Shown here in pieces: positions 58,498 through 64,000 of a stretch of DNA of 64,000 nt (positions are counted from its first letter, which is position 1; each line of letters begins with the position of its first letter). This stretch comes from Sphaerimonospora cavernae (lineage in GTDB: Bacteria; Actinomycetota; Actinomycetes; Streptosporangiales; Streptosporangiaceae). A program made the position numbers and the translations under genes. The stretch spans positions 124,001 to 188,000 of the forward strand of contig NZ_JBHMQT010000018.1 in the NCBI RefSeq assembly GCF_042435035.1. Reading direction: 5' to 3'. The notes under the pieces are model-generated. The model saw nothing but the letters and a program-made list of their open reading frames with translations. It had not been told where the DNA came from and ran no database searches.

Positions 58498-58985
58498 GTC
58501 GCGTCCCCGGCGGTGGCCTGCGCGGTCGCCGTCAGTTCGGCGACGAGTCGCTGCGCCGTGTCCTGACCGAGCCCGCTGATCTTCAGTGGTCCGGCGGCCG
58601 AGGCCGTGGTCACCGTGACGTCGGCCAGTCCGAACAGCCGCTCCAGCGGCCCGCGCTCGCTGTCCACGGTCTGGATCCGGGAGACCGGGGCGATCCGCCA
58701 TTCCTGCTTGAACCAGCCCGACTGGGTGTACACGGCGGTGGGGGTGGTCTCCCAGCGGTGGACCCGGAAGCGCCACTGGGGCATGACGGCCAGGTGCGCC
58801 GCGGCGGCGACGACCGAGATCACGAGACCGGAGACGCGCACGCCGAGGTGGTCACCCTGTGCGACCAGCCATCCGACCTGGGCGGCGATGAGGATCAGCC
58901 AGCCCACGGCGGCGCGCACGGTCCAGTACCAGATGGCGGTACGGCTCACACGATGCAGGGGAGGGCGCAGGGTCGGGGTCTCCAC
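58494..58985 (-). CDS. Bacterial PH-domain membrane protein (small)
   Basis: A 163-residue protein with two N-terminal membrane helices (residues about 22-60) and one bPH_2 domain: TAVYTQSGWFKQEWRIAPVSRIQTVDSERGPLERLFGLADV. This is the YdbS-type partner. GTG 58985 is the first in-frame start. Its stop overlaps the larger PH gene, so the two are co-translated and probably form one complex. Confidence 0.88.
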   Translation of the reverse strand: METPTLRPPLHRVSRTAIWYWTVRAAVGWLILIAAQVGWLVAQGDHLGVRVSGLVISVVAAAAHLAVMPQWRFRVHRWETTPTAVYTQSGWFKQEWRIAPVSRIQTVDSERGPLERLFGLADVTVTTASAAGPLKISGLGQDTAQRLVAELTATAQATAGDAT

Positions 58986-59054
58986 ATCTCAACTCTGCAC
59001 CATCGACGCCGGCCTGAAGCAGTGGCATTGCTCCGGGGTTGCCCACGACAAATG

Positions 59055-60488
59055 TCATACCTCGTGGACGCTCAGCGGCGCGGCGATGTCCTCCAGCGAC
59101 CGCCGGGCCGCCTCCACGCCCATGAACCACTCGACCAGGCCAGCGATGATCATGAGCGTGGCGCCGATCGCGTATCCGAAGACCACGTTGCCGACCACCT
59201 GGCTCTCGACCAGGCGGCCGAACAGGACCGGTCCGACGATGCCGCCGAGGCCGGTGCCCACCGCGTAGAACAGCGCGATCGCCAGGGCTCGGGTCTCCAT
59301 TGGGAAGATCTCGGAAACGGTCAGGTAGGCGGAACTGGCGCCGGCCGAGGCGAAGAAGAAGACCACCATCCAGCAGACCGTGAGCGTCCCGGCCGACAGG
59401 ACCCCGTTGTTGAACAGGGCGGCCGTGCCGAGCAGCAGCAGCCCGGACAGGATGTAGCAGCCCGAGATCATCGCCCGGCGGCCGATCGAGTCGAAGAACC
59501 TGCCCAGCAGCACCGGTCCGCAGAAGTTCCCGATGGCGATCGGCACGAGGTACCAGGGGGTGCTGCCGTCGGGCACTCCGAAGAACGTCGACAGCACCAG
59601 GGCGTACGTGAAATAGATCGAGTTGTACAGGAACGCCTGTCCGACGAACAGCGCGAGGCCGACGAGCGTCCGTTTCGGATAGCGGCGCAGCAGGGCGGCC
59701 GCCACCTCGGTCAGGGGGGTGTGCCGCCGCTGGTTGATCCGGATCTCCCGGCCCGGCGGGTCGAGCGCCCGCCCGCCGGTCTCCTCCAGGACCCGGGTCT
59801 CGATGTCGCGGACGATCTCCTCGGCCTCCCGCTCCCGGCCGTGAATGAACAGCCACCGGGGGCTCTCCGGCACGAGCCTCCTGACCAGCAGGATCCCGAT
59901 GCCCAGCACCGCGCCCATCCCGAACAGCACCCGCCAGCCGACGTCGACGGCGAGCACGTCGGGGTCGAGCAGCGGGATCGCGATGGCCGCGCCGATCGCG
60001 GTGCCCAGCCAGAACGAACCGTTCACCACGAGGTCGACCGTGCCGCGCACCCGGGCCGGGATGAGTTCGTCGATCGCCGAGTTGATCGCGGCGTACTCCC
60101 CTCCGATGCCGGCCCCGGTGAAGAAGCGGCACAGGTAGAAGTACCAGACCTCGGTCGAGAAGGCCGTGGCGACGGTCGCGACGAGATAGACGACCAGCGT
60201 CGCCAGGAAGAGCTTCTTGCGACCGAAACGGTCGGTCAGGTGGCCGAAGTAGAGGGCGCCGAGGCAGGCGCCGGCGACATAGACGCCGGCGGCGACTCCG
60301 ACCTGGCTGTCGGTCAGTCCCAGCCCGCTGAGGGGGTCCGTGACCCGGGGACCGATGACGCCGACGATCGTGACCTCGAGTCCGTCGAGGATCCACACCG
60401 CGCCGAGCCCGATCAACACCAGCCAGTGCCAGCGGGCCCAGGGCAGTCGATCGAGGCGGGCCGGAATATCGGTGCTTATTTGCGCCAT
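59055..60488 (-). CDS. MFS transporter, sugar-porter-like
   Basis: A 477-residue transporter with twelve predicted helices. Seen: DGLEVTIVGVIGPRV, the MFS loop GHLTDRFGRKKLFLATL, CRFFTGAGIGGEYAAINSAI, PESPRWLFIHGR and the symmetrical second loop GRFFDSIGRRAMISG. The motifs fit the metabolite:H+ symporter/sugar porter group. ATG 60488 has AAGGGGACGG directly before it. No catabolic gene is nearby, so its substrate is unknown. Confidence 0.92.
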   Translation of the reverse strand: MAQISTDIPARLDRLPWARWHWLVLIGLGAVWILDGLEVTIVGVIGPRVTDPLSGLGLTDSQVGVAAGVYVAGACLGALYFGHLTDRFGRKKLFLATLVVYLVATVATAFSTEVWYFYLCRFFTGAGIGGEYAAINSAIDELIPARVRGTVDLVVNGSFWLGTAIGAAIAIPLLDPDVLAVDVGWRVLFGMGAVLGIGILLVRRLVPESPRWLFIHGREREAEEIVRDIETRVLEETGGRALDPPGREIRINQRRHTPLTEVAAALLRRYPKRTLVGLALFVGQAFLYNSIYFTYALVLSTFFGVPDGSTPWYLVPIAIGNFCGPVLLGRFFDSIGRRAMISGCYILSGLLLLGTAALFNNGVLSAGTLTVCWMVVFFFASAGASSAYLTVSEIFPMETRALAIALFYAVGTGLGGIVGPVLFGRLVESQVVGNVVFGYAIGATLMIIAGLVEWFMGVEAARRSLEDIAAPLSVHEV

Positions 60489-60552
60489 ACCGTCCCCTTC
60501 TTAGTGCGATATGGCGGCGTCTACCCGGAATCAGCCCTAATAGCGGCCAAGG

Positions 60553-60567
60553 GACGGTATTACCGTC
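60553..60567. promoter_or_regulatory. Palindrome GACGGT-ATT-ACCGTC upstream of the MFS gene
   Basis: A perfect 6-base dyad with 3-base spacer, about 65 bases before the MFS start. It could be an operator; no local regulator is obviously its partner. Confidence 0.4.
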
Positions 60568-60606
60568 TCGATGGCCCCGAGTGGCCGGGGCGGACCCCGG
60601 TATGGG

Positions 60607-61173
60607 TCAGCGCCGTCGGGGTTCTCCGGCGACTCGCCCGGTACGGACGTTGTCCGTGCCGGCGTTGCCCGTACTGACATGGTCCGAGCCCGCCCGGTCA
60701 GGGGGCACGTCGGAGGCGGTGGCCGAGGAGTCGATCTGGTGTCCGAGCTCGAACCAGACCGAGACCCCGCCACGGCTCGAGGTGACGCCCCACCGGGCGG
60801 TGAACAGGTCGACGAGGTGGACGCCCCGGCCCGGCGTCAGTTCGGGGGTGGTCCAGCAGCCGCAGGCCTGCGTGGACAAGGTCACCCGGGTCCAGTCCGC
60901 GGTGGCCTCGACGGTCACCGTGTAGCCCGGACGGCTCCCGCAGACAGAGGCGTGGCGCAGCGACTCCGCGATCAGTTCGCCGATCAGTTGTACGGCGTCG
61001 TCGCGGCAGGGGTGCCCGCCGAATGTGCGGGCCTCCTCGGCGGATCCGTCGGGGGAGTCGTCAGGGGAGTCAAGGTGGTCGGCGACGAACCGACGGGCCC
61101 GGCCGGCCTCCGAGGGCTCTCCCGCGTAGGGCCGCGAGATCACGATTCTCCCCGGGAGGTTGAGAATTGTCAT
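60607..61173 (-). CDS. RsbW-like ATP-binding protein (second copy)
   Basis: A 188-residue HATPase_c_2 protein. Seen: an N-box with DDAVQLIGELIAESLRHAS (the usual TNA is replaced by ESLRHA), VEATADWTRVTLS and GRGVHLVDLFTARWGVT (G2). The last 40 residues are a low-complexity tail (SDHVSTGNAGTDNVRTGRV). ATG 61173 is the start. It is divergent from the second XRE/DUF397 pair, repeating the layout at 34-36 kb. The altered N-box may weaken ATP binding. Confidence 0.82.
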   Translation of the reverse strand: MTILNLPGRIVISRPYAGEPSEAGRARRFVADHLDSPDDSPDGSAEEARTFGGHPCRDDAVQLIGELIAESLRHASVCGSRPGYTVTVEATADWTRVTLSTQACGCWTTPELTPGRGVHLVDLFTARWGVTSSRGGVSVWFELGHQIDSSATASDVPPDRAGSDHVSTGNAGTDNVRTGRVAGEPRRR

Positions 61174-61263
61174 CCTGTGATAACTCCCTGTATACCCGCC
61201 TGCCTACGACCGATCGCCGTCCGTGCCAGACTTCATTCATCCTGCACTTTGGAATTCGGCTAC

Positions 61264-61287
61264 GCAATAGTGCGAATGCACCATTGC
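61264..61287. promoter_or_regulatory. Inverted repeat in the XRE/ATPase divergent promoter
   Basis: GCAATAGTGC, GAAT, GCACCATTGC: a 10-base dyad with one mismatch, 31 bases upstream of the XRE start. A likely binding site for the XRE protein. Confidence 0.55.
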
Positions 61288-61318
61288 ACACTTCCTGTCA
61301 AAGGGGGTATTCGGTCTC

Positions 61319-62170
61319 ATGCGGACAGGACGAAGTCCGACCGTACGGCTGCGCCGGCTTTCCGGTGAGTTGACGCGCCTGCGGCGTGAGGCGGGATACA
61401 GCCGCGAGGACGTGGCCCAGCGCCTGGGCGTGGCGGGTTCCACGGTGTACCGGATCGAGACCGGACACACCCGGCCGCAGAGCCGGACCATGCGCGACCT
61501 CCTCGATCTCTACGGGGTCGACGGCACCGAACGTGAGGCGCTTCTCGCCCTCGCCAGAGATGCCGGTCGGCGAGGCTGGTGGCACGCCTTCGGGGACGTG
61601 CTCCCCGGGCCGTACGTCGGGCTCGAGGCGGAGGCCGCCTCGGTCCGGAACTACGAACCCCTCCTGGTGCCCGGGCTGTTCCAGACCGAGTCCTACGCCC
61701 GTGCGGTGGTCGGCGCCGCGCTGGTGAAGGACCCGGCGGAGACCGAGCGGCGGGTCACGGCCCGGATGGAGCGGCAGCGCCGCCTCACCGGACCCGACGC
61801 CCTGGAACTGTGGGCCGTCCTCGACGAGGCCGCGCTCCGCAGGCCCGTGGGCGGCCCGCCGGTCATGGCGGAGCAACTGCGCAGGCTCGGGGAGCTCGCC
61901 GTCCAGCCGAACGTCACCATCCAGGTGCTTCCGTTCGACGCCGGCGCCTACCTCGGGATGGGCAACTCCATGGCGATCCTCACCTTCCCCGACCCGGAGG
62001 ACGCCGACGTGGTGCTGCTGGAGAACATGGGCGGCGAGCTCTATCTGGAGAAACCAGAGCACGTCCGCGGATATGTCCAGGTCTTCGATCACCTTCGTGC
62101 CGCCGCGCTCGGCCCGGAGAAGTCCATAGGAAAAATCGAGTCGGTCGAGAAGGAGATGGCAGGAAGATGA
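61319..62170 (+). CDS. XRE-family regulator with DUF5753 domain (second copy)
   Basis: A 283-residue regulator. Seen: a helix-turn-helix (SGELTRLRREAGYSREDVAQ, VAGSTVYRIETGHTRPQ) and DUF5753 (NYEPLLVPGLFQTESYARAV, ARMERQRRLTG, LGELAVQPNVTIQVLPF, VVLLENMGGELYLEKP). The start ATG 61319 is natural; AGGGGG lies rather far upstream. Its stop overlaps the start of the DUF397 gene (ATGA), a tighter coupling than in the first copy. Confidence 0.93.
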   Translation: MRTGRSPTVRLRRLSGELTRLRREAGYSREDVAQRLGVAGSTVYRIETGHTRPQSRTMRDLLDLYGVDGTEREALLALARDAGRRGWWHAFGDVLPGPYVGLEAEAASVRNYEPLLVPGLFQTESYARAVVGAALVKDPAETERRVTARMERQRRLTGPDALELWAVLDEAALRRPVGGPPVMAEQLRRLGELAVQPNVTIQVLPFDAGAYLGMGNSMAILTFPDPEDADVVLLENMGGELYLEKPEHVRGYVQVFDHLRAAALGPEKSIGKIESVEKEMAGR

Positions 62171-62388
62171 GGGGAACCCAGCCGGCGGACGACCTGGCCG
62201 GAGCCACCTGGCGCAAGGCGACGCGTTCCAACACCGTGGGCAACCAGTGTGTCGAGGTCGCCTGCCTGCGGAGCGGCATCGCCGTACGGGACTCCAAGGA
62301 CCCGGAGGGCCCGAAGCTGCTGTTCACCAATGGTGAATGGGAGGCTTTCGTCGACGGCGTCAAGGGCGGCGAGTTCGATCTGTCCTGA
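62167..62388 (+). CDS. DUF397 protein (second copy)
   Basis: A 73-residue DUF397 protein: WRKATRSNTVGNQCVEVAC, IAVRDSKDPEGPKLLFTNGE, FVDGVKGGEFDLS. ATG 62167 overlaps the XRE stop by 4 bases. The overall pattern is the same as the copy at 34189. Confidence 0.92.
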   Translation: MRGTQPADDLAGATWRKATRSNTVGNQCVEVACLRSGIAVRDSKDPEGPKLLFTNGEWEAFVDGVKGGEFDLS

Positions 62389-62514
62389 TGTGCCCCGGTC
62401 GTGCGGCTCGCGCTCGTGACGTGGCGCGGGCCGCACGGCCCTGACGATTTCGACGATTCGGCCAATGCTCTCCGTCCCGTGCATGGTGGGTCGGCGAGGG
62501 GGCAGAAGTCCGGC

Positions 62515-62655
62515 ATGCGACGTGAGAACGATCCGGACATCGAGGACGAGCCGGACTTCGCTGAGGAGCACACTCCTTCGGCGACCGATCCGCCCATCGC
62601 GCAGCCCGATGACGGAAATCCCGACGAGCGGTGGGACAAGCCGACAGAGGTCTGA
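62515..62655 (+). CDS. Small acidic hypothetical protein
   Basis: A 46-residue, strongly acidic protein (RENDPDIEDEPDFAEEH, ATDPPIAQPDDGNPDERWD) with no membrane or binding motif. ATG 62515 is a reasonable start; AGGGGG lies about 13 bases upstream. It precedes, by 15 bases, another small gene on the same strand. Codon use fits a real gene; function unknown. Confidence 0.5.
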   Translation: MRRENDPDIEDEPDFAEEHTPSATDPPIAQPDDGNPDERWDKPTEV

Positions 62656-62670
62656 GGGGGAGGACACGCG

Positions 62671-62901
62671 ATGACGACAATGGGCGTCGACCCACGCGCG
62701 CTCGAGGACGAGGACCTGTTCCGTGAGCTGCGCCACATCCACGAGACGCGGTCGGAGGCCCTTTTCCACGGCTCCGACGACGCGCTGGAGCGGCATACCT
62801 CGCGGACGGAGGAACTGGAGCGGGAGTACCTCGAGCGGTTTCCCGAGCGCCACATCGACCCCGAGCGCCTGCGCAGCGGGGCGAGGATGCGCGGCCTGTA
62901 A
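62671..62901 (+). CDS. DUF6158-like small protein
   Basis: A 76-residue, charged helical protein: DPRALEDEDLFRELRHIHETRSEALFHGS and LEREYLERFPERHIDPERLR. The pattern is that of the DUF6158 family of short actinobacterial proteins. ATG 62671 has GGGGGAGG upstream. Function unknown. Confidence 0.75.
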   Translation: MTTMGVDPRALEDEDLFRELRHIHETRSEALFHGSDDALERHTSRTEELEREYLERFPERHIDPERLRSGARMRGL

Positions 62902-62917
62902 CGGCCGGTGATGCCCC

Positions 62918-63175
62918 GTGCGTGAGCGAGATCGTGATGATGAGAGCCTCGAGGACACCCAGGAGATGTCCGGGACCGATCTGGCCGTCTACGAGGCCGC
63001 CGCCGCGTTGAACGTGGCGGACCGGCCCGCCACGGTCGGCGAGATCACCGGAATGACCGGCCTGCCGGAGGAGACCGTACGGCACTGCCTCGACTCCCTT
63101 GTCGGCGGCGGGCGCCTCGTACCGCGTGGCGAGGCCTACCTGCTCGGCCCGCACGACTGGGGCCTCAGCTACTGA
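62918..63175 (+). CDS. Small winged-helix-like protein
   Basis: An 85-residue protein with an acidic start and a helix-turn-helix-like core: DLAVYEAAAALNVADRPATVGEITGMTGLPEETVRHCLDSLV, then GRLVPRGEAYLLG as a wing. This is the layout of a short winged-helix DNA-binding protein. GTG 62918 gives the longest product; ribosome-binding site weak. Third small gene in a row on this strand. Confidence 0.65.
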   Translation: MRERDRDDESLEDTQEMSGTDLAVYEAAAALNVADRPATVGEITGMTGLPEETVRHCLDSLVGGGRLVPRGEAYLLGPHDWGLSY

Positions 63176-63189
63176 CCATGAAAGGTGCA

Positions 63190-63203
63190 TGGGAGCGCTC
63201 CCA
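63190..63203. promoter_or_regulatory. Orphan LacI/CebR-type palindrome TGGGAGCGCTCCCA
   Basis: A perfect 14-base palindrome identical to the consensus CebR box of Streptomyces. It lies 15 bases after a stop codon, and no gene on either strand starts within 300 bases. It differs from the GAGAGCGCTCTC operators of the local sugar locus. It may be a decoy, a relic or an operator for a lost gene. Confidence 0.7.
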
Positions 63204-63256
63204 GATGGGTTTTGCCCTGACGTCGAAACGGATGCCGGCAGAGGCACCACCCACCC

Positions 63257-63509
63257 GTGATCTTGCGGTTTCTCGCACTGATGCCCCTTGACCTGCCCAA
63301 TCACCTGTCATGATCTTGCAGTTTCTCGCATTGACGTCCTTTGACCTGCGTCGACGTCTCTGGTGATCTTGCAGTAGAGGCTCACTGGTAAGTGCGAGAT
63401 CACGAACTGCATTCGCCCTGGTCGGCCAGCATGGGTGCGAGAAACTGCAAGATCACGAACGGTTTCTTTCCTGCTCAGGGCCTGTGGCTGCGAGAATTCG
63501 CAAGATCAC
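63257..63509. repeat. REP-like repeat cluster around GATCTTGCAGTTTCTCGCA
   Basis: The word GTGATCTTGC(A/G)GTTTCTCGCA occurs forward at 63257-63277 and 63310-63330, with a partial forward copy at 63363. Each forward copy is followed by a TGA-CGTCCTTTGACCTGC-like segment, giving about 53-base tandem units. Inverted copies TGCGAGAAACTGCAAGATCAC lie at 63436-63456 and 63489-63509 (one variant), plus a shortened inverted copy near 63392. Forward and inverted copies could pair in a large stem. No gene is in the region. Confidence 0.75.
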
Positions 63510-63521
63510 GGCGGGGTCTGT

Positions 63522-64000
63522 TCAGTTCTCGTATGTGTCGAGCCGGGGTGGCAGGGCGTTCCACGTGCAGAACGCGGACGATTCACTTGATCCGCGCAGG
63601 AAGGTGACGCGCAGCCAGTACGGATCCTCCCAGACCTTCACCTCGTAGCCGTCGTTGGGCGACGCGGTCACCACCCGGCAGTCTTTGCCGGTGACCGCGA
63701 TCGTCGCGCGTCCGCCCCTGAGTGAGAACGTGTGCAGGGTCTCGCCGTTCGAGGCGGCGGCCGGTGCCGCGACCGCTGTCGTCGGATCCTTCGTCGTGGC
63801 CGTGCTCGCCGTCGTCGGCCCGTACGTCGTCGGCCCGTACGCCGTCGTGGGTCCGTGCGCCGTCGCCGGGTTCTTCGCCGTCGCCGATGTCGTCACCGGT
63901 TTGGGGCGCAGTCCGATGACGCGCGGCGGCCGAGGCGAGACGGGAAGCACCTGCCGAGTCCGCCCGCCGGTCGACGTGGCCCTACCCGTCCGCTGAGCGG
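63522..64000 (-). CDS. Hypothetical probably exported protein, N-terminus outside the window
   Basis: An open frame runs from the right edge to a stop at 63522 and may begin beyond the window. Seen: a repetitive Thr/Ala/Pro-rich linker (GPTTAYGPTTYGPTTAST) and a C-terminal domain of about 75 residues, ETLHTFSLRGGRATIAVTGKDCRVV, GYEVKVWEDPYWLRVTFLRG and AFCTWNALPPRLD, with two cysteines. This is the layout of actinobacterial surface proteins with a linker and small beta domain. A GTG at 63950 could start a version inside the window but lacks a signal peptide. Family not recognised. Confidence 0.6.
   Translation of the reverse strand, partial: AQRTGRATSTGGRTRQVLPVSPRPPRVIGLRPKPVTTSATAKNPATAHGPTTAYGPTTYGPTTASTATTKDPTTAVAAPAAASNGETLHTFSLRGGRATIAVTGKDCRVVTASPNDGYEVKVWEDPYWLRVTFLRGSSESSAFCTWNALPPRLDTYEN

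Larger units (their letters stand above)
63176..63521. other. Intergenic region with palindrome and repeat cluster
   Basis: 346 bases with no supported gene. It holds the orphan CebR-type palindrome (63190) and the repeat cluster described separately. Confidence 0.7.

Noticed and set aside
63257..63509. CRISPR array
   Set aside because: Copies occur in both orientations, with repeated rather than unique sequence between them.

Overview
The window is about 70% GC or higher, with actinobacterial codon use and frequent GTG/TTG starts. It carries XRE-DUF397-ATPase modules, an IdeR/DtxR-type iron box, an mreBCD-PBP2-rodA operon and a near-consensus actinobacterial SOS box. A filamentous actinomycete of the Streptosporangiales type (Streptosporangium, Nonomuraea, Microbispora or similar) is the best inference. 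I saw no rRNA, CRISPR array, insertion sequence or prophage. One tRNA, tRNA-Arg(CCG), lies at 29331-29405.

Layout. 1-7.4 kb: an M20 peptidase cut by the window edge, a class III aminotransferase followed by alanine dehydrogenase, a Sel1-repeat protein, a TauE/SafE-like membrane protein with a cupredoxin tail, and a MerR regulator divergent from a ribosomal protein L11 paralog. 7.4-16 kb: a DUF222-HNH protein, a decayed LuxR fragment, gamma-glutamyltransferase, SURF1, DUF3817 and hemerythrin. 16-27 kb: a PLP/zinc enzyme with a TIM-barrel-like partner, then a sugar locus in which a GH16 beta-glucanase is divergent from a lipoprotein-permease-permease-GH1-LacI operon, with GAGAGCGCTCTC operators between them. 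27-29 kb: a TetR/hydrolase pair and a receiver-only response regulator.

29.3-37.4 kb lies downstream of the tRNA and looks accessory: a GIY-YIG protein, a ribbon-helix-helix/RAMA protein divergent from a GHKL-ATPase fused to a PD-(D/E)XK nuclease, a frameshifted HTH-DUF433 gene, an XRE/DUF397/ATPase set and an ADP-ribosylglycohydrolase. 37.5-41.4 kb is a siderophore ABC operon under overlapping iron boxes. 41.5-49.8 kb holds a CocE/NonD peptidase, PhzF, a methyltransferase, a CGNR regulator, and a PP2C phosphatase divergent from an HTH-N6 DNA methylase that is followed by a Ser/Thr kinase. 49.9-55.6 kb is the cell-elongation operon. 55.7-64 kb has agmatinase, two bacterial PH-domain proteins, an MFS transporter, a second XRE/DUF397/ATPase set, small proteins, and a repeat-rich intergenic region with an orphan LacI-type palindrome.

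Three candidate systems deserve attention. (1) The MerR-controlled L11 paralog keeps the rRNA-binding half of L11 but has lost every proline of the thiopeptide-binding loop, which suggests inducible protection of the ribosome. (2) The RAMA and GHKL-nuclease divergent pair beside the tRNA is a candidate defence locus. (3) The PP2C / DNA methylase / kinase group suggests a phospho-regulated DNA methylase. These functions are inferences from sequence only.
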